Assembly (NCBI GenBank): GCA_945957125.1
Contig: CAMFJT010000014.1
Span: 1 to 49,311 of the forward strand
DNA length: 49,311 nt
Reading direction: 5' to 3'
Source of the DNA: an uncultured Rhodospirillales bacterium
GTDB taxonomy: Bacteria > Pseudomonadota > Alphaproteobacteria > Reyranellales > Reyranellaceae
The position numbers and the translations under genes were made by a program. Below, in pieces: positions 7,725-17,882 of the stretch. How positions within the stretch are numbered: the stretch's first letter is position 1; every line of letters begins with the position of its first letter. The notes beneath the pieces were generated by a model, which was not told where the DNA came from, did no database searches, and was given only the letters and a program-made list of their open reading frames with translations.

Positions 7725-8918
7725 CTACGCCGCTTTGGTCGCGCCCGATGCGAGCATGGCATCGATTTCAGCCTGGGTGAAGCCGGCCTCACGGAGCACC
7801 TCGACGCTGTGCTCGCCCAGCCGCGGCTGCAGACGCGTGATCTCGGGCTTGGTCCGGCTGAAGCTCGGCGCGATGCCCGGCATGCGCAGCTTGCCCTCCG
7901 TGGGGTGATCGACCTCCTGCCAGTAGCCGGTGGCCTCGAGCTGCGGGTCGACGAACAGATCGTCGAGCGTATTGACCGGCCCGTGCGGCACGTTGGAGTT
8001 CTTCAGCAGCTCGACCCATTCGGCATTGGTCCGCTCGGCGCAGAGCCCGGCGAGCGTGGCGTAGTACTGCTCGACGTTCTTCAGACGATTGGCCATGCCC
8101 TGGAAGCGCGGATCCTTCGCGAGGTCCTCGCGTCCGACCAGGGTGCAGAACTCCCGCCAGTGGCCGTCGGTATAGGGCAGCAGGGCGAAGTAGCCGTCCT
8201 TCGAGGGATAGGGCCGACGCTCCTTGTTGAGCACCCGCTTGTAGCCCGCGGTGTCGAGCGCCGGCTTGAACGTCTCGCCGTAGAGATGCTCGACCATCAC
8301 GAAGGAAACCAGCGTCTCGAACATCGGCACCTCGACCGCCTGGCCCTTGCCGGTGCGCTCGCGCGCGAAGAGCGCGGCGAGCACCGCCGAGACCACGCCG
8401 TTGGAGCTGGTCTTGTCGGCGACGATGGTCGGCAGGAAGCGCGGCTGGCCGGCCACGACGCTCTGCAGCGCAGCAAGACCGGAGCCCGCCTGGATGATGT
8501 CGTCATAGGCCGCCTTGGCACCCATCGGCCCGGCCGCGCGATAGCCGTAGGTCGCGAGATAGACGAGCCGCGGGTTGATCTTCTCGAACGCTTCGTACTC
8601 GACCCCGAGGCGCCGGGCCGGATCGGGCCGGTAGTTGTGCATCAGAACGTCGGCGGTCTCGGCGAGCTTGAACAACGCCTTGCGGCCGGCCTCCTGCTTG
8701 AGGTCGAGCACGATCGAGCGCTTGGAGCGGTTGCAGCCGAGATAGAACGCCGCCATGCCCGGATGGCGGGCCGGGCCGAGCACCCTCGTCGTGTCGCCCT
8801 CGGGTGGCTCGATCTTGATCACGTCGGCACCGAGATCGCCGAGCTGCTGGGCCGCCCATGGCCCCAGCACGACCGTCGTGCAGTCGAGAATCCTCACTCC
8901 GGCCAGCGGACCCGCCAT
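7725..8918 (-). CDS. CaiB/BaiF family CoA transferase
   Basis: A 397-residue family III CoA transferase. The N-terminus MAGPLAGVRILDCTTVVLGPWAAQ, then LGADVIKIEPPEGD, the RSKRSIVLDLKQEAGR segment and a NYRPDPARRLG stretch (residues 100-110) are family hallmarks. Such enzymes move CoA between carboxylic acids such as formate, oxalate, succinate and carnitine derivatives without a covalent ping-pong burst of free CoA. The ATG has a strong GGAGGAGAG site. Its partner is the downstream Bug binding protein; the specific acid is not predictable. A second family member begins at the right edge of the window. Confidence 0.93.
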   Translation of the reverse strand: MAGPLAGVRILDCTTVVLGPWAAQQLGDLGADVIKIEPPEGDTTRVLGPARHPGMAAFYLGCNRSKRSIVLDLKQEAGRKALFKLAETADVLMHNYRPDPARRLGVEYEAFEKINPRLVYLATYGYRAAGPMGAKAAYDDIIQAGSGLAALQSVVAGQPRFLPTIVADKTSSNGVVSAVLAALFARERTGKGQAVEVPMFETLVSFVMVEHLYGETFKPALDTAGYKRVLNKERRPYPSKDGYFALLPYTDGHWREFCTLVGREDLAKDPRFQGMANRLKNVEQYYATLAGLCAERTNAEWVELLKNSNVPHGPVNTLDDLFVDPQLEATGYWQEVDHPTEGKLRMPGIAPSFSRTKPEITRLQPRLGEHSVEVLREAGFTQAEIDAMLASGATKAA

Positions 8919-9169
8919 ACGCCTCTCCTCCCCGTGTCTTGCGCCATCTTAGCCGCCGCGAGGCAGGGCGCGAAACACGACGACGCCGGTTGCGAAATTG
9001 CCCTCCGGCCGATCGACCGGAACGATGCGCCACTGCGAGTCATTTTTGTGACCGGACGGGCAAAATGGCTGAAATTCAGCATCTTCCTTCTCGACAATGC
9101 CGCAATTTTCTTCGGGATGAATCGCGGCCTTGCCTGCGTACCTTCTGACGTTAGTGGAGGTATTGCCCA

Positions 9170-9493
9170 ATGCGTCTCAGCCATCTCGTCAGCGTTGCCG
9201 GCCTCATCGTCCTCGTCGCCGGCGGCGCAGCCCAGGCCTACGATCACGATCGCGACCATTGGCGGCGCGAGGAATGGCGCCATGAGGAATGGCGCCGCGA
9301 GCACCGTTACGATCCGCGCCACGAACCCCGCTACGTCTACGAGCGGCCGGTGGTCGTGCGCGAGCGTCCGGTCTATGTCGAGCAGCCGCGCCCGGTCTTC
9401 GTGCAGCCGGCTCCGATGTATGCCGCGCCGATGATGCCACAGAGCCAGGGACCGTCCGGCCTGAACCTGAACTTCAACATTCCGCTCAACTGA
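9170..9493 (+). CDS. Small secreted Arg/Trp/Glu-repeat and Pro/Val-rich protein
   Basis: A 107-residue protein with a clear Sec signal peptide (MRLSHLVSVAGLIVLVAGGAAQA, cleavage about residue 23). The mature part begins with a His/Asp stretch and a short tandem repeat of the unit WRxEEWR (residues 31-43). It continues with Tyr/Pro/Arg-rich VYERPVVVRERPVYVEQPRPV and ends in a LNLNFNIPL tail. Similar low-complexity exported proteins are common in Rhizobiales and Rhodospirillales and are of unknown function. GGAGG about 9 bases before the ATG supports the start. The DNA repeat that encodes WRxEEW contains two copies of the 15-mer ATGAGGAATGGCGCC or a one-base variant. The 251 bases upstream show no gene. 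Confidence 0.75.
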   Translation: MRLSHLVSVAGLIVLVAGGAAQAYDHDRDHWRREEWRHEEWRREHRYDPRHEPRYVYERPVVVRERPVYVEQPRPVFVQPAPMYAAPMMPQSQGPSGLNLNFNIPLN

Positions 9494-9509
9494 GCCCGGT
9501 CTCCCGAGC

Positions 9510-9536
9510 GGCGAGCGCGGCGCAAGCCGCCTCGCC
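9510..9536 (+). terminator. Stem-loop after the small secreted protein
   Basis: GGCGAG-C-GCGGC, loop GCAA, GCCGC-CTCGCC forms an 11-pair stem with one bulged C and a stable tetraloop, 17 bases after the stop. It lacks a T-run, so it may stabilise the 3' end rather than terminate on its own. Confidence 0.5.
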
Positions 9537-9617
9537 CGCTTCGCGCATCGGCAGCGAGCGCCGGCTTGCAGCACAGGCGGCGATCGGTTAACGGCCTTCC
9601 AGGGGGACGTGCCTGGA

Positions 9618-10469
9618 ATGATCGCCGACGCTTTCTTGTGGCTCCTCAACCGCACGCCCTCCCTGCGACGCGCCCTGTGGCGCGTTTTCTTCGATACCCT
9701 CGCGGCCCGCTTCGGCAATGTCGGCTGGTGGACGCTGATGAACTACGGCTATGCCGAGCCGGAGGACACCGCGACGGCGTTTCCCCTGCAGCCGGACGAC
9801 GAGGCCGAACGCTACCCGATCGCGCTCTATCGCCATGTCGCGACCCTCGCGCCGATCGCCGGTCGCGACGTGCTGGAGATCGGCAGCGGCCGGGGCGGCG
9901 GTGCCTCCTATGTCGCGCGCTATCTCGAGCCGCGCCGCATGGTCGGCATCGACCTCAGCGGCAAGGCCGTGGCGTTCTGCAACCGGCGGCATGTCGTGGC
10001 CAACCTGCAGTTTCGCCAGGGCGATGCCGAACGGCTGCCGTTCGAGGACCGGAGCTTCGACTCGGTCATCAACGTCGAATCCTCCTTCTGCTATCCGTCG
10101 ATCGATGGCTTCTTCGCCGAGGTCAGGCGCGTGCTGCGGCCCGGAGGCCACCTGCATTACACCGACCTGCGACTGGCCCACGAGCTCGCCGACTGGCGCG
10201 CCGCGATCGCCCGCTCGGGGCTGGAGGTCGTCTTCGAACGTGACATCACGCCCAATGTCATCGAGGCGTTGCATCGCGACAGCAAGCGCCGCCGCGACGG
10301 TGGCCGGCGAATCGCGGGCGGTCCCTTCGCGGCCATCGCCGATGTTTTCACGGGCGTCGACGGCACGCGCATTCCCTCGCTGCTGGCTTCGGGCGGCATG
10401 GCCTATCACAGCTACCTCTTGCGCAAGCCCCCGGCCGCCCAGCCGGTGACGGCTTACGCAGCGGGTTGA
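9618..10469 (+). CDS. Class I SAM-dependent methyltransferase
   Basis: About 283 residues. The Rossmann methyltransferase motifs are complete: motif I VLEIGSGRGGGASYVARYL near residue 90, MVGIDLSGKAVAFCNRRH (motif II), GDAERLPFEDRSFDSVINVESSFCY (motifs III/IV) and VLRPGGHLHYTDLR (motif VI). The pattern is closest to sterol/phenolphthiotriol-type small-molecule methyltransferases. A GTG at 9609 is in frame, but the AGGGGGA site lies too close to it; the ATG at 9618 has better spacing. The N-terminal segment has two Trp-rich amphipathic helices that could contact membranes. Substrate unknown; no biosynthetic cluster surrounds it. Confidence 0.88.
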   Translation: MIADAFLWLLNRTPSLRRALWRVFFDTLAARFGNVGWWTLMNYGYAEPEDTATAFPLQPDDEAERYPIALYRHVATLAPIAGRDVLEIGSGRGGGASYVARYLEPRRMVGIDLSGKAVAFCNRRHVVANLQFRQGDAERLPFEDRSFDSVINVESSFCYPSIDGFFAEVRRVLRPGGHLHYTDLRLAHELADWRAAIARSGLEVVFERDITPNVIEALHRDSKRRRDGGRRIAGGPFAAIADVFTGVDGTRIPSLLASGGMAYHSYLLRKPPAAQPVTAYAAG

Positions 10470-10470
10470 C

Positions 10471-10503
10471 GCGGGGCCTCAAATCGAGGATTGTCCGCCC
10501 CGC
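10471..10503 (+). promoter_or_regulatory. Stem-loop upstream of the leuA leader ORF
   Basis: GCGGGG (10471-10476) pairs with CCCCGC (10498-10503), and an inner CCTC/GAGG can pair as well. It directly follows the methyltransferase stop and ends one base before the leader ATG. It could end upstream transcription or form the first arm of the leader structure. No T-run follows. Confidence 0.4.
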
Positions 10504-10520
10504 AATGCTCCGGCTGACGA

Positions 10521-12311
<1,791 letters not shown>

Positions 12312-12363
12312 CGGCGATCCGCGACCGGATGTAAGCCACCCGTCATCGGCAGGTGCAAGCATC

Positions 12364-12388
12364 GGATGCGCGGCTCGCCCGCGCATCC
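12364..12388 (+). terminator. Stem-loop downstream of leuA
   Basis: Perfect 10-pair stem GGATGCGCGG / CCGCGCATCC with a 5-base loop (CTCGC), 53 bases after the leuA stop and 16 bases before the next start. No T-run follows, so terminator activity is uncertain. Confidence 0.45.
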
Positions 12389-12404
12389 ACGGAAGGAAAA
12401 GCCG

Positions 12405-12644
12405 ATGTCTCGCCCTGCCCTTCTATCCTCCGCAGCCTTGCTGATCGCGGGCGCCGTCGTCGGCGCCACCCTCGCCTATGCCGCACAGCCGCACATGACG
12501 AGCGCGCTGGAGTTGCTGAGATCTGCGCGAGCCGAGCTGGAACGCTCGACGGCCAACAAGGGCGGCCATCGCGAGCGGGCGATCGAAGCCGTCGACCGGG
12601 CGATCCAGGAGACCAGAGCCGGCATCTCCTACGCGGGCGGCTGA
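12405..12644 (+). CDS. Small exported helical protein of unknown function
   Basis: A 79-residue protein from the ATG at 12405, with GGAAGGAAAA just upstream. Residues 1-27 form a signal peptide (RPALLSSAALLIAGAVVGAT, then AYAAQ). The mature part is a single charged helical hairpin (ALELLRSARAELERS and HRERAIEAVDRAIQETRAGI). Many alphaproteobacteria have short periplasmic proteins of this layout with no assigned role. It stands alone between leuA and the PmbA-like gene. Confidence 0.7.
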   Translation: MSRPALLSSAALLIAGAVVGATLAYAAQPHMTSALELLRSARAELERSTANKGGHRERAIEAVDRAIQETRAGISYAGG

Positions 12645-12715
12645 CGGCCGTTGCCGCGACGTGTCGAGCCCTGTTCGGCTCGACGACGGCGCCCGCAAGC
12701 GCGTAAAACGGGGGC

Positions 12716-14092
12716 ATGGCCAAACCGAAGAAAAAGCTCGCCGCGCGCAAGTCTCCACGCAAGCCGGCCCCTCCCCCCGGGGTCGATGCCGATCTCCTGG
12801 CAGACCTCATGAAATGGGCGAAGGCGGCCGGGGCGGAATCCGCCGAAGCCTTCTATGTCAGCGGCGAATCGATCTCGGTCGCCCAGCGTCTCGGCAAGCG
12901 CGAGAAGCTCGAAGGCAGCGAGGGCCGCGACCTGCGCCTGCGTGCGTTCGTCGGTCAGCGCTCCGCGAGCGTGTCCTCGACCGACTTCTCCCCCAAGGCG
13001 CTACGCGCCCTCGTCGAGCGCGCGGTGAGCATGGCGCGAGCGGTACCGGAAGATCCCTATGCCGGCATTGCGCCGGCCGAGCTGCTGGCCACGAGCTGGC
13101 CCGATCTCGATCTCGACGACAAGCGCCGGCCCCCCTCGGCCAAGGCGCTGCTGGCGCTGGCGGCCGAGGCCGAGGACGCCGCTCGCGCGGTGAAGGGCGT
13201 GACCAACTCCGAAGGCGCCGAGGCGGGCTGGAGTCGCACGACCACGATGCTGGTCACCAGCAACGGCTTCAGCGGCGGCAACCGGCGCGGCGGCTACTCG
13301 CTGTCCTGCGCCGTGCTCGCAGGCGAAGGCACCGGCATGGAGCGCGACTACGAATGGTCGAGTGCGGTCCATTTCGAGGATTTGATGCCGGCCGCGAAGG
13401 TCGGCCGCAACGCCGGCAAGTTCGCGGTCGAGCGGCTCAATCCGCGCAAGGCCGGCAGCGCCCGGGCGCCCGTGGTCTACGATCGACGCCTTGCGGGCGG
13501 CCTGCTCGGCCATCTCGCCGGCGCGATCAACGGCCGTGCCGTCGCGCGCGGCACGTCCTTCCTGAAGGACAGCCTGGGACAGCAGATCTTCGCCAAAGGC
13601 ATCCGCATCGTCGACAATCCGCATCGCAAGCGCGGGCTGGGCAGCCGGCCGTTCGACGGCGAGGGCCTGCCGACCCGGCGGCGGGCCGTGATCGACGATG
13701 GCACGCTGACCACCTGGCTGCTCGATCTCGCCTCGGCGCGGCAGCTCGGGCTTGCCCCGACCGGCCATGGTCCCGGCGGCGGCACTTCCAACTTCTACCT
13801 CGAGAAGGGCAAGCTCTCGCCCGACGAGCTGATCGCGGACATCAAGAGCGGCCTCTATATCACCGAGCTCATCGGCTTCGGCGTGAACGGCGTCACCGGC
13901 GACTACAGCCGCGGCGCTTCCGGCTTCTGGATCGAGAACGGCAGGAAGGCATGGCCGGTCAGCGGCCTCACGGTCGCAGGCAACCTCAAGGACATGTTCC
14001 TCAACCTGACCGCGGCGAACGACCTGAAGTTCAAGAGCGCCACCAACGCACCGACGGTCCGCATCGAAGGAATGACCATCGCCGGATCGTAA
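12716..14092 (+). CDS. pmbA: TldE/PmbA-family protein (TldD/E metalloprotease subunit)
   Basis: A 458-residue member of the TldD/PmbA family. In Escherichia coli TldD and TldE form a heterodimer that degrades unfolded peptides and matures microcin B17; only TldD carries the HExxH zinc site. This protein lacks HExxH, matching TldE/PmbA. Family segments are DLRLRAFVGQRSASVSSTD, a mid-region RAPVVYDRRLAGGLLGHLAGAINGRAVARGTSFL in pieces (residues 250-285), TSNFYLEKG, and the conserved ending GFGVNGVTGDYSRGASGFWIENG. An N-terminal Lys/Pro-rich extension of about 20 residues precedes the domain. No tldD is in the window, which is normal since the two genes are usually unlinked. Confidence 0.92.
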   Translation: MAKPKKKLAARKSPRKPAPPPGVDADLLADLMKWAKAAGAESAEAFYVSGESISVAQRLGKREKLEGSEGRDLRLRAFVGQRSASVSSTDFSPKALRALVERAVSMARAVPEDPYAGIAPAELLATSWPDLDLDDKRRPPSAKALLALAAEAEDAARAVKGVTNSEGAEAGWSRTTTMLVTSNGFSGGNRRGGYSLSCAVLAGEGTGMERDYEWSSAVHFEDLMPAAKVGRNAGKFAVERLNPRKAGSARAPVVYDRRLAGGLLGHLAGAINGRAVARGTSFLKDSLGQQIFAKGIRIVDNPHRKRGLGSRPFDGEGLPTRRRAVIDDGTLTTWLLDLASARQLGLAPTGHGPGGGTSNFYLEKGKLSPDELIADIKSGLYITELIGFGVNGVTGDYSRGASGFWIENGRKAWPVSGLTVAGNLKDMFLNLTAANDLKFKSATNAPTVRIEGMTIAGS

Positions 14093-14132
14093 GCGGGGGC
14101 GCCACGGCCCGGCTCGTGATAGAACCGATGCC

Positions 14133-15332
14133 ATGATCCCCTCCCCCAAGATCGTCCTTCTCGCCGCAATGACGGCGACGGCAGCGGGCCCTGCGCTGGC
14201 GCAAAGCGACTTCCAGGCCTGCCTGCAGAATATCCGCGGCGACGCCCTGCAACAGGGCGTGCCGGCGGCGATCATCGACACGGCATTCCGCGGGCTGACG
14301 CCGGATTCGAAGGTGATCGACCTCGATTCGCGCCAGCCCGAATTTTCGCTGACCTTCGGCAAGTACATCGCCAACGCAGTGAATGCCGACCGCATCGCCA
14401 AGGGCCAGCAGAAGCTGCAGCAGTATCGCGGCCTGCTCACCGATATCGAACGCGAGTACGGCGTGACAGCGCAGTATCTCGTCGCCTTCTGGGGCGTCGA
14501 GACCAACTACGGCAGCTACATGGGCGACTTCTCGGCGCTGCGCTCGGTCGCGACCCTGGCCTGCATGACCAAGCGGCAGGCGTTCTTCAGTAACGAGACG
14601 GTGCAGGCGTTGCGCATCCTCGCCAACAACCACATGACCACCCAGCAGATGAAGGGCTCGTGGGCCGGCGCGATGGGCAACATGCAATTCATGCCCTCGA
14701 CCTTCACGAAGTGGGCGGTCGACCGCGACGGCAACGGCCGCATCGACATCTGGCACAGCATGCCCGACGCGTTCGCCTCGGCGGCAAACTTCCTGCGCGG
14801 TATCGGTTTCCGGCCCGGCCTGCCGGCCGCCGAAGAGGTCGTCCTGCCGCAGGGCTTCCCGCTCGATCAAGCCGACACGACGGTCGACAAGCCGATCCGC
14901 GCCTGGTCCGCCATGGGCGTGAAGCGCGCCGGCGGCGGCGCGCTGCCGTCGAGCGAGGAGCCGTCGCAGATCATCCTGCCCGCCGGTTGGCGCGGCCCGG
15001 CATTCATCCTCTATCCGAACTTCAAGGCGGTGATGAACTGGAACCGCTCGACGCTGTATGCGCTGTCGGTGGCGATCCTGGCACAGCAGATCATCGGCGG
15101 GCCGGCGGTCATGCAGCCGGCGCCCTCCGACGACGAGCCGCTGTCGCGCAACACCGTGATCGACATGCAGACGCGACTGGCGCGGCTCGGCCTCTATACG
15201 GACGAAGCCGATGGTCTCGTCGGCCCCAAGACCCGCTCCGCCGTGCGCCTGTTCCAGAAGCAGGCGGGGCTGCCCGCCGACGGCCATCCCACGCCGGAAA
15301 TGGTCGCGCGCCTGCAGCGTACCGCGCGATAG
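14133..15332 (+). CDS. Lytic murein transglycosylase (MltB-like) with PG-binding domain
   Basis: A 399-residue exported enzyme. Residues 1-24 are a signal peptide (LAAMTATAAGPALAQ). The MltB-type lytic transglycosylase domain follows: YGVTAQYLVAFWGVETNYGS with the catalytic Glu in GVETNYG, then GAMGNMQFMPSTF and DIWHSMPDAFASAANFL. The C-terminal 60 residues (MQTRLARLGLYTDEADGLVGPKTRSAVRLFQ) are a peptidoglycan_binding_1 module. It cleaves the MurNAc-GlcNAc bond with 1,6-anhydro formation in the periplasm, for wall remodelling. No lipobox is visible, so it is probably soluble, unlike E. coli MltB. Converges with the next gene. Confidence 0.93.
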   Translation: MIPSPKIVLLAAMTATAAGPALAQSDFQACLQNIRGDALQQGVPAAIIDTAFRGLTPDSKVIDLDSRQPEFSLTFGKYIANAVNADRIAKGQQKLQQYRGLLTDIEREYGVTAQYLVAFWGVETNYGSYMGDFSALRSVATLACMTKRQAFFSNETVQALRILANNHMTTQQMKGSWAGAMGNMQFMPSTFTKWAVDRDGNGRIDIWHSMPDAFASAANFLRGIGFRPGLPAAEEVVLPQGFPLDQADTTVDKPIRAWSAMGVKRAGGGALPSSEEPSQIILPAGWRGPAFILYPNFKAVMNWNRSTLYALSVAILAQQIIGGPAVMQPAPSDDEPLSRNTVIDMQTRLARLGLYTDEADGLVGPKTRSAVRLFQKQAGLPADGHPTPEMVARLQRTAR

Positions 15333-15395
15333 CTGCCGCTTTCGGAGAGCGTTCCGCCGGCCGCGCCACGGCAGAGCGCCGCCCGGAGAGGGGCT

Positions 15396-16004
15396 TCAAT
15401 TGATCGGCACGACCTCGAACGCGGTGCGCTCGCTGAACACCAGCGTGACATTGTCGCCCGGCTTGAGGGTTGCCAGCACGGCCTGCCCCTCGGCCGACTT
15501 GATCCACGGCGTGCGGTAGACCATGCCGCCGTTGGAGACGACGAGGTCGATCTTCTTCGCCGCCAGGTCGGTGCGGATGACGGTGCCCGAGAGCGCCCAC
15601 AGCCGGGCACGCGTGCCCGTGCCCAGGATGCCGGGGCCCTGCGCCGGATCGGAGACAAGCGTCGCCGCCTGCTTGTCGATCTCCGGGGAGGATTTGGCGA
15701 CCAGCATGTCGACGATGCGGTAGTAGCGCAGATCGACCGTCACGCCCGGGCGCAGCCGGTTGAAAGTATCGCCCGACGATGCCGCGCCCATGGTGGGCAG
15801 CACGCGATAGGAGAGCGTGTCGCGCTCCGGGCTCTCGACGATGATCATGCGGGTGCTCGGATCGGCCGCGACGATGGTGCCGCGGACGGAGACCTCGTCT
15901 TCCCTGCCGAGGTCAGCGGCATGCAGCGCCGCCGCAGGGATCGCCAGGGCAACGGCGAGGAGCGCGCCGAAACCGATCGCCGGGCACCGCAGGGAAGTGA
16001 ACAT
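15396..16004 (-). CDS. Exported protein of unknown function
   Basis: A 202-residue protein starting at ATG 16004 behind a GAGGAG site; the frame extends further upstream but there it is antisense to the coding region of the DAG kinase-like gene. Residues 1-30 are a signal peptide (FGALLAVALAIPAAALHAAD). The mature part is rich in beta strands, with two similar halves: SVRGTIVAADPSTRMIIVES near the start and LSGTVIRTDLAAKKIDLVVS later, each followed by a TYR-type segment. This suggests a duplicated OB- or SH3-like fold. It begins 23 bases after the DAG kinase-like stop on the same strand and may be cotranscribed. No recognised family. Confidence 0.75.
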   Translation of the reverse strand: MFTSLRCPAIGFGALLAVALAIPAAALHAADLGREDEVSVRGTIVAADPSTRMIIVESPERDTLSYRVLPTMGAASSGDTFNRLRPGVTVDLRYYRIVDMLVAKSSPEIDKQAATLVSDPAQGPGILGTGTRARLWALSGTVIRTDLAAKKIDLVVSNGGMVYRTPWIKSAEGQAVLATLKPGDNVTLVFSERTAFEVVPIN

Positions 16005-16027
16005 CGTGATGCTCCTCGGTAAGGACG

Positions 16028-16951
16028 CTACGCTGGGCGCAACATGCGAATCGTCGACGGTAGCACACCGATCGACACGGGCAGGGTCAGGGCATCGTCG
16101 CCATCGACCTGCACCGGCTGGCGGCCGGCTTCGCCGGCGTCGCTCAGGACGGAAAGCCTGACTGCGCGGCCGGTCACGACGCGATAGCCGGCAGCCGTCG
16201 GCAGGCGGCCCATCAGCAGGGCGAGCCCGAAGCGCAAGGTGTGCGAACGGCCCCAGCGCTCGAACAGGCAGACATGCAGCAGCGGCTCGCCGAGCATGGC
16301 CTTGGGCGCCACGACGTAGGGACCGGCATAGTGCCGCCCGCGCGTTACGATCACCGAGGCGGCCTCGTGGCGCACGCCGTCCACCTCGACGGCATAGCGC
16401 ACCGGCCGGTAGCGGCGGGTCTCGATCAGGGAACGCCAGACATAGGCTGCCTTGCCGAGCCGTCGCTTCAAGCGCGCGCTGACCCCGGCCACGACCTTCG
16501 CGTCGAAGCCCGCGCCAGCCATCAGCGAGAAGCAGCGCGGATCGCCGTCGCCGCTCGCCAGGCCGGGATACACTTGCACGGCCTGCCCCAGGACGATGGT
16601 GTCCGCGAGCGAGGCTGCGCTGAAATCGAGACCGAGTTCGTGGGCCAGCACGTTGGCGGTGCCGAGCGGCACGATGGCGAGAGGCGGAGCGTCCTCGCTG
16701 CGCTGCGACAGCCCGTTCACCACCTCGTTGATCGTGCCGTCGCCGCCGGCGACGGCGATCACGGCATAGCGCGTGGAGTCGCATGACCGGGCGAGCCGGC
16801 AGGCATCGCCGACCGCCGCCGTGTCGACGAGATCGACGGTCCACCCCGCAGCTCGCACACGGCCCACGACCGCGTCGACCAGCCCTCGCCGTCGGCGGCC
16901 TGCCGTCGGATTGCGGATCAGCAACACCGCCTTGGGAGAGGGAAATGTCAT
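16028..16951 (-). CDS. Diacylglycerol kinase-like lipid kinase (YegS/DagK family)
   Basis: A 307-residue member of the diacylglycerol/sphingosine kinase catalytic family. It begins KAVLLIRNPTAGRRRRGLVD and carries the nucleotide-binding GGDGTINEVVNGL at about residues 70-82, followed by PLAIVPLGTANVLAHEL. The C-terminal beta-sandwich has AGAGFDAKVV and a final VQVDGDDALTLPVSIGV. Such enzymes phosphorylate diacylglycerol or related lipids at the inner membrane. Its start codon overlaps a PHO-box-like repeat shared with the divergent plcP gene. In that context a role in recycling the diacylglycerol that PlcP produces is plausible, though lipid specificity is not visible. Confidence 0.9.
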   Translation of the reverse strand: MTFPSPKAVLLIRNPTAGRRRRGLVDAVVGRVRAAGWTVDLVDTAAVGDACRLARSCDSTRYAVIAVAGGDGTINEVVNGLSQRSEDAPPLAIVPLGTANVLAHELGLDFSAASLADTIVLGQAVQVYPGLASGDGDPRCFSLMAGAGFDAKVVAGVSARLKRRLGKAAYVWRSLIETRRYRPVRYAVEVDGVRHEAASVIVTRGRHYAGPYVVAPKAMLGEPLLHVCLFERWGRSHTLRFGLALLMGRLPTAAGYRVVTGRAVRLSVLSDAGEAGRQPVQVDGDDALTLPVSIGVLPSTIRMLRPA

Positions 16952-16978
16952 CCAGCCGTCACAGGCGATTCATGGGTG
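16945..16978 (+). promoter_or_regulatory. PHO-box-like triple 11-mer repeat upstream of plcP
   Basis: ATGTCATCCAGCCGTCAC (16945-16962) matches the PHO-box pattern CTGTCAT-N4-CTGTCAC at 12 of 14 fixed positions. The half-sites lie exactly 11 bases apart, and a third weaker half-site (ATTCAT at 16968) continues the 11-base period. Tandem 11-mers are how PhoB dimers bind. The block ends about 80 bases before the plcP ATG and overlaps the first codons of the divergent kinase gene. Confidence 0.65.
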
Positions 16979-17059
16979 CGCAATCGCTCCCATACACAAT
17001 CCACTGAGGTTCGTGCAATCGCGCACGACATATTTTGTGTCGGTCGGGTCGTTTTCCAC

Positions 17060-17878
17060 ATGACTGCCATCGAACGTCCTCCCCCACCTGCCCGGCACCG
17101 CGCGATCTTCCTGTCGGACATCCATCTGGGGACCCGCGGTTGCCAGGCCGAGCTGCTGCTCGACTTCCTAAAGAAGAACGAGTCCGAATATCTCTACCTG
17201 GTCGGCGACATCGTCGACGGCTGGCGGCTGAAGCGGTGGTGGTACTGGCCCCGCCCGCACAACGACGTCGTGCAGAAGATCATGCGCAAGGCGCGCAAGG
17301 GCACGCACGTCATCTACATCCCCGGAAACCATGACGAAGCGGCACGGCAATACTGCCAGCTCACCTTCGGCGACGTGCGCGTCGAGGAGGAATGGATCCA
17401 CGAGACGCCCGAAGGCAAGAAGCTTCTGGTGATCCACGGTGACCAGTTCGACGGCATCGTGCGCTACGCCAAATGGCTCGCGATCCTGGGCGATTGGGCC
17501 TACACCGTCGCCCTGCGCGTCAACACGACGTTCAACTGGGGCCGCCGCAAGCTCGGCCTGAGCTATTGGTCGCTGTCGGCCTATCTCAAGCACAAGGTCA
17601 AGAACGCGGTCCAGTTCATCACCGATTTCGAAGACGCGGTCGCGGGCGAGGCGCGCCGCCGCGGCCTCGACGGCGTGGTCTGCGGCCACATCCATCACGC
17701 GGCGATCCGCGACATCGGCGGCGTCCTCTATTGCAACGACGGCGACTGGGTCGAAAGCTGCTCCGCGCTGGTCGAGGATTTCGACGGCCGCCTGCGCATC
17801 GTCCATTGGGCCGAAGAAGCCGCGCGCGAGCGCTCGGTCTTGCCATACCGGGCCTCGACCCGGCTGGCGGCGGAATAG
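17060..17878 (+). CDS. plcP: Metallophosphoesterase, PlcP-type phospholipase C
   Basis: A 272-residue calcineurin-like phosphoesterase with all metal motifs: FLSDIHLGTRG (D-x-H), YLVGDIVDGW, IPGNHDEA, VIHGDQFDG and CGHIHH. Such proteins are often labelled UDP-2,3-diacylglucosamine diphosphatase (LpxH-like). However, the GTRGCQAELLLDFLKK and WRLKRWWYWPRPHNDVVQKI segments resemble PlcP, the phospholipase C of Sinorhizobium and marine bacteria that removes phosphate head groups under phosphate starvation. The overlap with a glycosyltransferase operon, the PHO-box-like element and the presence of btaAB in the window favour PlcP over lipid A synthesis. The ATG at 17060 is chosen; the frame is open upstream without good starts. 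The next gene begins 4 bases later. Confidence 0.82.
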   Translation: MTAIERPPPPARHRAIFLSDIHLGTRGCQAELLLDFLKKNESEYLYLVGDIVDGWRLKRWWYWPRPHNDVVQKIMRKARKGTHVIYIPGNHDEAARQYCQLTFGDVRVEEEWIHETPEGKKLLVIHGDQFDGIVRYAKWLAILGDWAYTVALRVNTTFNWGRRKLGLSYWSLSAYLKHKVKNAVQFITDFEDAVAGEARRRGLDGVVCGHIHHAAIRDIGGVLYCNDGDWVESCSALVEDFDGRLRIVHWAEEAARERSVLPYRASTRLAAE

Positions 17879-17882
17879 CCGG

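Noticed and set aside
8949..9170. A 73-codon frame on the minus strand in the gap before the secreted protein
   Set aside because: No ribosome site, no recognisable domain, and overlap with the promoter and start of the secreted-protein gene.
15396..16844. A 482-codon frame joining the exported protein to upstream sequence
   Set aside because: The upstream half overlaps the DAG kinase-like gene in another frame. The signal peptide and ribosome site mark 16004 as the start.
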